Shown here one piece after another: positions 7,602 to 14,408 of a stretch of 16,237 nt of DNA (the stretch's first letter is position 1; each line of letters opens with the position of its first letter). The position numbers and the translations under genes were made by a program. This stretch comes from CAZNTZ01 sp964576135. GTDB taxonomy: Bacteria > Pseudomonadota > Alphaproteobacteria > Rs-D84. The notes under the pieces were generated by a model. The model saw only the letters and a program-made list of their open reading frames with translations. It had not been told where the DNA came from and made no database searches. The stretch spans positions 1-16,237 of the forward strand of contig CAZNTZ010000016.1 of the NCBI GenBank assembly GCA_964576135.1, written 5' to 3'.

Positions 7602-7962
7602 TTATTTCATCATCCGGGTTTAAAACATCTGTGCCATCTGTCTGTTTTATTGTATCAATTTCTTTTTGCTGAGTTTCCAAATCTTCTTTTTGTTTTTGTA
7701 ATTTATTATTCTGAACTATTACACCAACACCTGTGCCAACAACACCAACGCCACCAACAACAGTCGCAATTGTCCAACTTCTTTTTGTTTTTTCACATCT
7801 TGCTTTTTCTGAATCTATTTGAGCTATGTCGGATTTCAAAGTATCACGCAATTCAGTTTTATACTGTAATTCTGTATTCATATCATTGGTGTCTGCTGCA
7901 TGCGCCGTATTGCATAAAAACGCAAAACCACTTGTAAAAATTATTGCTATGAATTTCTTCAT
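7594..7962 (-). CDS. Unknown small secreted/membrane coiled-coil protein
   Basis: 122-residue protein without a recognised family. Signal peptide with cleavage near AHA (residues 20-22), a short charged helix (30-60) with KARCEKTK just before a glycine/valine-rich hydrophobic segment (about 63-84), then a Lys/Gln/Glu-rich coiled coil (KLQKQKEDLETQQKE, 87-101) and an acidic tail. The order and spacing of these parts, and the single cysteine just before the hydrophobic segment, mirror the N-terminal 110 residues of the next gene in the operon, so the two may be paralogous at that end or pair through their coiled coils. An extended -10 promoter lies upstream. Function not assignable. Confidence 0.85.
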   Translation of the reverse strand: MKKFIAIIFTSGFAFLCNTAHAADTNDMNTELQYKTELRDTLKSDIAQIDSEKARCEKTKRSWTIATVVGGVGVVGTGVGVIVQNNKLQKQKEDLETQQKEIDTIKQTDGTDVLNPDDEINE

Positions 7963-7994
7963 TTATTCGCAAAACCTTTGATATATCTTGTATA

Positions 7995-8003
7995 ATTATA
8001 TCA
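7995..8003 (-). promoter_or_regulatory. Extended -10 promoter of the coiled-coil protein operon
   Basis: The minus strand reads TGATATAAT (TG-N-TATAAT), an extended -10 with a perfect hexamer, about 35 nt before the ATG at 7962. No convincing -35 sits 17 nt upstream; an AT-rich stretch is there instead. The same block plus flanks recurs in front of the outer-membrane protein operon (11206-11226). Confidence 0.6.
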
Positions 8004-8023
8004 TAAAAATAGAATCATATTTA

Positions 8024-8048
8024 TTAAAAAATGCCGCAATTTGCGGCA
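8024..8048 (-). terminator. Rho-independent terminator of mreB
   Basis: A 7-bp stem (arms 8042-8048 and 8032-8038, TGCCGCA/TGCGGCA) with a 3-nt loop is followed on the minus strand by six T, then AATAA. It starts about 10 nt after the mreB stop codon. Confidence 0.88.
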
Positions 8049-8058
8049 CTCTAATTTT

Positions 8059-9108
8059 TTAATACATAGTTTGCAGAACGTGTTTAACCTTATCAACATC
8101 CTCGAGCATTTTACCACTACCACGTGCAACACAAGACAAAGGTTCGTCTACAACAAAAACTGGCAGACCCGTTGCCGCTCTAATTGCGACATCTAAATCA
8201 CGTAACAAAGATCCACCACCAGTCATAGCAATACCATAATCAACTATGTCTGCTGCCAATTCCGGAGGTGTTAATTCCAACGCATTTCTAACAACATCAA
8301 CTATTTTTGCAACAGTATTAGAAAGTGCAGCAGCAACGTTTGATTCTGTGATTTCAATTTCACGTGGGACCCCAGACAACAAATCACGGCCCTTTACTTT
8401 CATTTTTGATTCTGCGGCCTTATCTTTTGGTGCGATTGCAACACCGATTTTTTTCTTGATTTCTTCGGCTGTTGCTTCGCCAATCAATAAATTTTTATTT
8501 CTGCGCAACCAATCAACAATATCCTGATCTATCTGGTCACCAGCGACGCGAACCGCGTTTGAATAAACAACACCACCAAGTGACATAACTGAAATTTCTG
8601 TTGTTCCGCCACCAATATCTAAAACCATAGATCCAACCGGTTTATCAATTGGCAGACCTGCCCCAATTGCGGCCGCAGTTGATTCTTCGACAACATAAAC
8701 TTTACGTGCACCGGCCGCATCGGCCGCTTCTTGAATAGCGCGACGTTCCACTTGGGTTGCACATGATGGCACACAAATAATAATAAGTGGCGCTGTCAAC
8801 ATATTGCGTTTGTGAACTTTACGAATAAAATATTTAATCATTTCTTCGGCAACTTCGAAATCTGCGATAACACCGTCACGTAATGGACGAACAGCAGAAA
8901 TTGTGCCTGGTGTACGGCCAAGCATTTGTTTTGCTTCACTTCCGACAGCCAATATTTCTTTACGACCAATAAGACGATTTTCAGCAACCGCAACCACCGA
9001 AGGTTCGTTCAGAACAACGCCGCGACCTTTGACATAAATCAGAGTGTTGGCTGTACCAAGATCAATTGCCATATCTGATGAAAAGAATTTCATAAGCCAG
9101 TTATACAT
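8059..9108 (-). CDS. mreB: Rod shape-determining actin-like ATPase MreB
   Basis: 349-residue bacterial actin that polymerises on the inner membrane and guides lateral cell-wall synthesis. It shows an amphipathic N-terminus (MYNWLMKFFSS) for membrane binding, phosphate-1 loop DLGTANT (16-22), phosphate-2 LDIGGGTTE (163-171), adenosine-binding TGGGS (296-300), and the family blocks VRPLRDGVIADF and VYVVEESTAAAIGAGLP. Normal length. The start is supported by AAGGGG 7 nt upstream; a Met at residue 6 is possible but would lose part of the membrane helix. Unlike the usual mreBCD arrangement it is monocistronic: a promoter lies just upstream, a terminator just downstream, and no mreC or mreD is in the window. 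Confidence 0.98.
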   Translation of the reverse strand: MYNWLMKFFSSDMAIDLGTANTLIYVKGRGVVLNEPSVVAVAENRLIGRKEILAVGSEAKQMLGRTPGTISAVRPLRDGVIADFEVAEEMIKYFIRKVHKRNMLTAPLIIICVPSCATQVERRAIQEAADAAGARKVYVVEESTAAAIGAGLPIDKPVGSMVLDIGGGTTEISVMSLGGVVYSNAVRVAGDQIDQDIVDWLRRNKNLLIGEATAEEIKKKIGVAIAPKDKAAESKMKVKGRDLLSGVPREIEITESNVAAALSNTVAKIVDVVRNALELTPPELAADIVDYGIAMTGGGSLLRDLDVAIRAATGLPVFVVDEPLSCVARGSGKMLEDVDKVKHVLQTMY

Positions 9109-9159
9109 TTTTTCCCCTTAAAACTAAGAAAATTAATAAATATGTGATAAACTTTTCGG

Positions 9160-9188
9160 AGTATAAAACCAGACCATACAAAATGCAA
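9160..9188 (-). promoter_or_regulatory. Predicted sigma70-type promoter of mreB
   Basis: The minus strand carries TTGCAT (9183-9188) and TATACT (9160-9165) separated by exactly 17 nt. The expected start near 9153 gives a leader of about 45 nt containing the AAGGGG ribosome binding site. Confidence 0.65.
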
Positions 9189-9241
9189 GGGAAATCGGTT
9201 AAAAAACAGAAAATTGTATGTAAATTTACGAAAACAATTGT

Positions 9242-9946
9242 TTAAAACAATACATTTATACGGCCACCGAGCGTAACATCAGAACCGCGAAATTCATAAT
9301 TTACAAATCCGGTATACATTGTCCTGCCATAACTGCGACTGAGTTTAAAAGTTAACCATCTTTTATCTAACGCAGGATTTGTAACTTTGCGCCATGTAAA
9401 ACCAAAACCAGTTGTCCAATTTTCAAAGATTCTGAAATAAGCTTCTGGGGTTAAATCAATAAAAGCAACACCGTTCGGATTATCAAAAATCCAACTTGTC
9501 TTTATTGTTCCTGATAATGTCACATATTGCCATTGCCGACCAATACGGGCACCTGCATAATAAATAGTATTTGAAAACTCGCTCAGGTCTTTGTCTTCTG
9601 CAAAATCTATTCCACCAAATAAATCTGTTAAAACTGGTCCCTCGCCCCCTGTTCTGTAAACTAAACTCAGACCGATATTTGAAAATCCATCGTCTTTACC
9701 GTCAATGTCTTGTTGATATTTAATATCAGCAGCGAATGCAAGTCTGTTGTTCAAACCATAAGAAACTTTTTCTGTAACACGGGCAATATGACTCGACAAG
9801 TCAAGACCTGTGCGTGACATAAAATCACCCTGTGCTTCTAAAAACAAAGGATCTTCGGTATCAAGTGCAAGTTCAGCACGTGCGCTGGATAAACCAAGCA
9901 AAGGGACCAAAGCAAAGGCAAAGAAGATTTTTGCAAACTTTTTCAT
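9242..9946 (-). CDS. Outer-membrane beta-barrel protein (unknown, shorter of a pair)
   Basis: 234-residue exported protein with a signal peptide (1-24, cleavage after SSARA). The mature part is built of alternating polar/hydrophobic strands rich in aromatic residues with Gly/Asn/Asp turns, and it ends in a C-terminal phenylalanine (INVLF), the usual signal for outer-membrane barrel assembly. No specific porin family is recognised. Segments such as VSYGLNNRLAFAADIKYQQD align with VSIGLTDNLSFIGSLRYSNSD in the upstream neighbour, so the two look related. It follows that gene by 32 bp, with AGAGGAAG about 9 nt before its ATG, and is the last gene of the pair. Substrate or partner unknown. Confidence 0.88.
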   Translation of the reverse strand: MKKFAKIFFAFALVPLLGLSSARAELALDTEDPLFLEAQGDFMSRTGLDLSSHIARVTEKVSYGLNNRLAFAADIKYQQDIDGKDDGFSNIGLSLVYRTGGEGPVLTDLFGGIDFAEDKDLSEFSNTIYYAGARIGRQWQYVTLSGTIKTSWIFDNPNGVAFIDLTPEAYFRIFENWTTGFGFTWRKVTNPALDKRWLTFKLSRSYGRTMYTGFVNYEFRGSDVTLGGRINVLF

Positions 9947-9978
9947 TTATATACTTCCTCTAAGCCTTTGAACTATAT

Positions 9979-11169
9979 TTAAAACGCTACGATTGCTTGA
10001 AGACCGACTGATGTTTCACGATAATTCGAAATTCCGGCTGTCCCAACATAAGCAGGTGCAATTGTTGGTGTCCATGTATAAACATCTAAATCAGCTGAAT
10101 CGGCTGTATCAAACACAGTTGTCTTGCCGTAAAGATTCAAACCAAAATTTTTCAATGGCTGCCATCCAAGTGTAGCCTTGATGGTTCCAGTTGTGTGCCA
10201 AGAATATGCACCTATTACACCTTCGACATCTAAATTCCAGTTTGGATCAAGCGCTGTGAAAAATCCAGCTCCGCCTTCGAAATAAGTTTGGCTTGAGTCG
10301 TTTGTTTCCATTGCCATGTAAACTGATTGAACATTATTTTCAATTCCGTTTCCAAATGAATTTGTGTCATAACTTAAAAAGAATAATCTGGCAAGCCCAT
10401 AAATTGTTGTATCATTAACCTTATAGCCAAGTTTACTATCCAAAACACCTGCTTTGGCCATATCGGTCATAGATTGATAATAACCCCCAACAAATCCAAT
10501 CCACTTTGCATTATCAACATATTTCCACTGTAAACCAAGACCCCAAACATCTATTTTACTGTCAGACATTTTATCTGTAGTAACTGTTGGATCAGCCCAA
10601 TCAATTTTATAATCAGAATTCGAATAACGTAATGACCCAATAAATGAAAGATTATCTGTTAAACCAATACTGACGTCTTCTTTGATTGAAAATGCCGAAG
10701 ACTCCCATTTAGCGCGTTGACCCGCCCATCCTGCATAGATACTGTCTATTGTAAAATCATATGAATTCGTATTCACAGACATATCTGTAACACTCAGCAC
10801 ATGACCTTTAAATGGTTGATAAAATGGGTGTGCAAGATTATATCTGCGTGCGGCATCTTTGCGGGCTTCACTTGCACGCATTGATTCACAATCATTTTCG
10901 CTTTTGCAATTATTATAACCTGTACGTTTACCTTGATAAACATAGTACAAATCCGGGGCTGGCTTTACATTATAAGTCCTGGTTGTACTGCGAGTTTCGT
11001 ATTTTTTATATTCAGTCGTGCGAACAACGCCGCTGCGACTGTCTGGTCCATCTGACAGGTTTACAATACTGCCCTGGCTGGTTGAGACCGCGTTTACAGG
11101 TGCACACAGAACTGAATTAATTCCAAAAATTGCTGCCGCCCAAACGAATAAAGATAATTGTTTACGCAA
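9979..11169 (-). CDS. Outer-membrane beta-barrel protein (unknown, longer of a pair)
   Basis: 396-residue exported protein. It starts at a TTG codon (11167-11169) placed 8 nt after AAAGGA; no ATG gives an equally good signal peptide. The signal peptide covers about residues 1-27. An N-terminal segment of about 100 residues, polar and Ser/Thr/Arg-rich with one closely spaced cysteine pair (NNCKSENDC), precedes the barrel domain. The barrel has repeated amphipathic strands with aromatic girdle residues and ends in a terminal Phe (QAIVAF). It shares the HPFYQPFKG / DPLFLEAQG entry and the VSIGLTDNLSF block with the next gene. No named family is recognised. It is first in a two-gene operon behind an extended -10 promoter. 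Confidence 0.87.
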   Translation of the reverse strand: MRKQLSLFVWAAAIFGINSVLCAPVNAVSTSQGSIVNLSDGPDSRSGVVRTTEYKKYETRSTTRTYNVKPAPDLYYVYQGKRTGYNNCKSENDCESMRASEARKDAARRYNLAHPFYQPFKGHVLSVTDMSVNTNSYDFTIDSIYAGWAGQRAKWESSAFSIKEDVSIGLTDNLSFIGSLRYSNSDYKIDWADPTVTTDKMSDSKIDVWGLGLQWKYVDNAKWIGFVGGYYQSMTDMAKAGVLDSKLGYKVNDTTIYGLARLFFLSYDTNSFGNGIENNVQSVYMAMETNDSSQTYFEGGAGFFTALDPNWNLDVEGVIGAYSWHTTGTIKATLGWQPLKNFGLNLYGKTTVFDTADSADLDVYTWTPTIAPAYVGTAGISNYRETSVGLQAIVAF

Positions 11170-11205
11170 GGTAAAATCCTTTTATTTTAATCTCTCTCGT
11201 GGGTG

Positions 11206-11214
11206 ATTATATCA
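11206..11214 (-). promoter_or_regulatory. Extended -10 promoter of the beta-barrel protein operon
   Basis: The minus strand reads TGATATAAT, the same extended -10 as at 7995-8003. The expected start near 11199 gives a leader of about 30 nt. TTGACT lies upstream but at a 22-nt spacing, so the extended -10 probably does the work. Confidence 0.6.
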
Positions 11215-11243
11215 TAAAAAATAGAAATTCAAAAGTCAATATT

Positions 11244-11280
11244 ACAAAAAAAATGGCGCTTGTTTATTTGCACCATTTTT
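11244..11280 (-). terminator. Rho-independent terminator of the yajC-secDF-S41-PAP2 operon
   Basis: An 11-bp stem with one G-T wobble (arms 11270-11280 and 11249-11259, core ATGGTGC/GCGCCAT) and a 10-nt loop runs into a T tract on the minus strand. It starts 4 nt after the PAP2 gene's stop. A-tracts on both sides could let it work in both directions. Confidence 0.85.
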
Positions 11281-11283
11281 TAT

Positions 11284-11967
11284 TCATTTTTTTGCCAGCA
11301 AAGCACTTTTTATCATATCCGCTGAAACCATTGCAATAAATGCACCAAATATAATATCTGATGGCCAATGAAGTCCCACACAAATGCGGCTTATCCCAAT
11401 AATAATTACAACAGTCCAAGTAAACCATTTTATTCTCGGAAACAACAATCCAATCATAATTAAACCTGCAAAACTTGCTGTGGCATGCCCAGATGGCATT
11501 GAATTGAACGCCCATTCATTTGTAAAAGGATAAAAACCTGTTTGATCCAAGGCTTCGAAAAACACAGGTCTTTGACGTCCCAAAACATATTTTAAAATAC
11601 CAGTTACAAGACTTGCTAAAACAATAGAGTAAAATACAAACAACACCTTGTTACTCTTTGAATATTCAATAAATTTATTAAAAATCTTATGCAGACTAAA
11701 TCTGTTTTTATGTTTTGATTCTTTACTTTTTGTTTTTACAATGTTTTTAAGCAAAATTATCATCGCAATTACAAAAGATCCGATCAACCAAACTTTATAG
11801 TATGAAATTTTTCCAATAACTTCAAATCCTGACCATTCAAATCCGCGCAAGAAAATATAAACAGGTTTATCAAACCAAAATATACCAGCTAAAATTACAA
11901 GTGTCGCAATGACTGTCATAACGCCCAAAAATTTCCATTTGATATGATTATTTTTTGTTAAAAACAT
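11284..11967 (-). CDS. PAP2-family membrane phosphatase
   Basis: 227-residue integral inner-membrane protein with about six hydrophobic segments and the complete PAP2 (type 2 phosphatidic acid phosphatase) active site: K126-x6-R133-P134 (KYVLGRQRP), PSGH at 158-161 and S193-R194-x5-H200-x3-D204 (SRICVGLHWPSD). The histidines form and resolve the phospho-enzyme. Known members dephosphorylate undecaprenyl pyrophosphate, phosphatidylglycerophosphate or lipid A; the sequence does not decide among these. A hydrophilic basic loop (about 75-100) separates the second and third membrane segments. The ATG is 1 bp after the S41 gene, with GGAGAG just upstream, so it is co-transcribed with the secDF operon, of which it is the last gene. 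Confidence 0.93.
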   Translation of the reverse strand: MFLTKNNHIKWKFLGVMTVIATLVILAGIFWFDKPVYIFLRGFEWSGFEVIGKISYYKVWLIGSFVIAMIILLKNIVKTKSKESKHKNRFSLHKIFNKFIEYSKSNKVLFVFYSIVLASLVTGILKYVLGRQRPVFFEALDQTGFYPFTNEWAFNSMPSGHATASFAGLIMIGLLFPRIKWFTWTVVIIIGISRICVGLHWPSDIIFGAFIAMVSADMIKSALLAKK

Positions 11968-11968
11968 T

Positions 11969-13546
11969 TTATCTCTCCATCAGACCATTATAAACTTTCT
12001 GATCTATTAAAATTTTGGTTGAAATCGCATCTGACAAAGCGTCTTCGTCTGCCCCGGATTTGATTTGCGGACAACCTTTGCGAATATCAGCAACAGGAGT
12101 TGTCATATCTATGTTAAAATCTTTGAAGTTAAAATCACCATTACTCGCATTAACAAAAAATGCTTTTTGCTGGATTTCATTTCTGATATTTGAAAGACAA
12201 ACTATTGGAAACACCCCTCTGCCATCAAGATCATGACCTCGACTGGTTTTTGCGGCACGATTCAATAATTCCAATTGCCCACCACCTTTTAAATCAATAT
12301 AAGTCGCCAATCTTGCACTCCCCGCAGTTGGTGTTCCTACAATTGCGCCACGATTTGTTTCATAAAATGCTGCTGCTAATGCCTCTGCTGTACCATTTGT
12401 TGCACCAGACACCAAAACGACCACCGGCGCGTCTGTGACCCTGTCACCGCCGGCTACAACTTCTATCTCTTGCTTAGCAGTTTCTATAATTCGCAAAATT
12501 GATTGTTTGCCCATGAACAATCCACCCATTTTTGCGGCAGTATTTTCATCTTCGCCACCTGCACTGCGCAAATCCAAAACAATACCAGATACATTTTTAT
12601 ATTTTGACAAAGCTTCGTTCACTATACTCACAGAATTATTTGATACTTCATGTACTATTATATCTAAAATACCAAGATTACTTTTTGTCTTATCAGTACT
12701 TTCTATATTTTTAAATACAACGTCTGCATCAGCCATAACAATAGTTGCGCGCCGCAAAACAACGTTTCGTGGAGATTTATCACCTTCGCTTGCAATCAAA
12801 AGTTTAATTGTTCCAGAATTAAAACCTGAAAATTCTGCAGCCAAATCAGCATCGGTCATTTTTGAAACATCACGCCCATTTATTTCAAAAACTAAATCAC
12901 TTTCTTTTAAACCATTATTATCTGCGGCAGAACCACGAACAATACCATTTATTCTGAAATTACCATTTTTATCACGAGAACCTTCTATGCCAGCACTTGT
13001 TAATAAACGTCCATCTTCGATTATCTCTGCTTGTTTTGAATATACATATTTTCCATTTTCATCAATACCTTGTAAAAACGCACTGACTACTGCGGAATAC
13101 ATCGCAGATTGGCTCAGCTTTGCAAAACTTGGGAGACGTTCTCTTAATTTTAAAACTATTGCTGTGGTTATTTGACCGAAACCTTGCCAGTCTGCAACGT
13201 CCGGTCGTGGCCAGTTACCAATTATTTTATCTTGCCAAACAAGAACAACACGATCATCTGTTGCAGCAATATGTGCATCTGGATGAATTTTTTCAAGTCC
13301 CTCAATCGCAACGCTGACATTTTTTCCAGACCATTTAACCGAGTCAAGTTTTTCAAAAATTTCAGCAAAATCATCTGACGTTTCAAAAACGTTTATTCCA
13401 TCTTGAACAGCCATATCGCGACTAAATAAATCTACAGCCCGTACATTTGAAAAACAAAAAAACATTAACAATAAAATACTGGAAAACCGTGTTAAGGTTT
13501 TTCCATTATTTAACTTATGTAAGTTTTTGTCTTTTTGAAATGTCAT
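11969..13546 (-). CDS. S41 (C-terminal processing protease) homologue with PDZ domain, catalytic residues lost
   Basis: 525-residue exported protein. A basic N-terminus and hydrophobic core (about 18-37, ending SNVRA) form a signal peptide or anchor. An N-terminal region follows, then a PDZ domain (about 178-270, with GIVRGSAADNNGLKESDLVFEING) and the S41 protease domain (about 285-450), recognisable from GIVLDLRSAGG and from VVVLVSGATNGTAEALAAAF. Aligned without gaps to the CtpA/Prc signature (SASASE ... VGxxTFGKG), the nucleophilic Ser corresponds to Gly385 and the general-base Lys to Ser410; the 25-residue spacing is preserved. It is therefore probably a non-catalytic, peptide-binding relative. 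Its ATG overlaps the secF stop by 4 nt and the PAP2 gene follows after 1 bp. Confidence 0.88.
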   Translation of the reverse strand: MTFQKDKNLHKLNNGKTLTRFSSILLLMFFCFSNVRAVDLFSRDMAVQDGINVFETSDDFAEIFEKLDSVKWSGKNVSVAIEGLEKIHPDAHIAATDDRVVLVWQDKIIGNWPRPDVADWQGFGQITTAIVLKLRERLPSFAKLSQSAMYSAVVSAFLQGIDENGKYVYSKQAEIIEDGRLLTSAGIEGSRDKNGNFRINGIVRGSAADNNGLKESDLVFEINGRDVSKMTDADLAAEFSGFNSGTIKLLIASEGDKSPRNVVLRRATIVMADADVVFKNIESTDKTKSNLGILDIIVHEVSNNSVSIVNEALSKYKNVSGIVLDLRSAGGEDENTAAKMGGLFMGKQSILRIIETAKQEIEVVAGGDRVTDAPVVVLVSGATNGTAEALAAAFYETNRGAIVGTPTAGSARLATYIDLKGGGQLELLNRAAKTSRGHDLDGRGVFPIVCLSNIRNEIQQKAFFVNASNGDFNFKDFNIDMTTPVADIRKGCPQIKSGADEDALSDAISTKILIDQKVYNGLMER

Positions 13547-14406
13547 TTATTATCTCTTAAATTAAAATGATACAAAACAACGTTTGAAATATAAATAGAC
13601 GTCAGTGTTCCTATTATAATACAGAACATCATTGCCATTGCAAATTCACGTAAAACATCACCACCAAACAAATACAGAGCAGACATTGCCAAGAACGTTG
13701 TTGTACTTGTCATAATTGTTCTTACCAACATTTCGTTTACAGACAAATCAACAAGATCACTCTGGGGCATTTTATGATAACGTTTTGCATTTTCTTCGAT
13801 ACGATCATAATTTACGACTTTATCATTAATAGAATATCCAATTCCCATCAAGATAACAGCGATAGCTGTCTGATTAAATTCCAAACCCATAACACTGAAA
13901 AAACCGAACATTAAAATAAAATCCAAAACGAGAGATACCAAAGCACCAATTGCATACCCACCCTTATATCTGATCCAGATATAAATAGACATCAACAGAA
14001 ATGAAAATACAATTGCTAAAATTCCACCGCGTATTAATTCACCACCGATTTTTGGTCCAACTATTTGAATTTGTCTGTAATCAACCTTGTCGCCCAAAAT
14101 ATCTTTGATTTCAGCAACTGCTTGATTTTGCTGTGTCTCGGCCGAACCACGTTTTAACCCAATACGAACTAAAATTGTGTCTGTTTCAGTTACACGCTGT
14201 AATTCTGGGCTGAACTTTGCCAAATCTGTACGAATTTTATCAATACTGTAATCTGCAGATTTTGGGGAAATTTCCATAGATATTCCACCAGCAAAATCAA
14301 TACCATAATTCAAACCACGTGTAACCAAAGATATCAATGATATAACAACCAAGGCTGCTGACACCAGGTACGACAATTTGCGATATTTCATAAATGCTAT
14401 TTTCAT
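13543..14406 (-). CDS. secF: Protein translocase subunit SecF
   Basis: 287-residue inner-membrane protein that, with SecD and YajC, uses the proton gradient to pull proteins out of SecYEG. One membrane segment at residues 12-30, the D1 motif NYGIDFAGG, a periplasmic domain (about 35-120), VGPKIGGEL leading into the five remaining membrane segments, and the GYSINDKVVNYDRIEEN block (the family form is usually GYSxNDTVVVxDRxREN; Thr is Lys here). The Asp in SIND is kept. It begins 2 bp after secD stops and overlaps the S41 gene by 4 bp. Confidence 0.97.
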   Translation of the reverse strand: MKIAFMKYRKLSYLVSAALVVISLISLVTRGLNYGIDFAGGISMEISPKSADYSIDKIRTDLAKFSPELQRVTETDTILVRIGLKRGSAETQQNQAVAEIKDILGDKVDYRQIQIVGPKIGGELIRGGILAIVFSFLLMSIYIWIRYKGGYAIGALVSLVLDFILMFGFFSVMGLEFNQTAIAVILMGIGYSINDKVVNYDRIEENAKRYHKMPQSDLVDLSVNEMLVRTIMTSTTTFLAMSALYLFGGDVLREFAMAMMFCIIIGTLTSIYISNVVLYHFNLRDNK

Positions 14407-14408
14407 TT

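Noticed and set aside
7326..7937. A 203-codon + strand open frame opposite the coiled-coil genes
   Set aside because: Low-complexity Phe/Leu/His-rich translation, no ribosome binding site, exactly antisense to two better-supported genes; a shadow of their Lys/Glu-rich codons.
11100..11169. Lipoprotein signal in the longer barrel protein (Cys at residue 22)
   Set aside because: The residue before the Cys is Leu, which does not fit a lipobox, and the protein ends as a typical barrel.
11174..11243. TTGACT as the -35 of the barrel operon promoter
   Set aside because: The spacing to TATAAT is 22 nt, too long; the extended -10 explains the promoter better.
12435..13175. A 246-codon + strand open frame opposite the S41 gene
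   Set aside because: Antisense to a gene with clear signal peptide, PDZ and S41 domains; Ser/Thr/Pro-rich shadow composition and no start signal.
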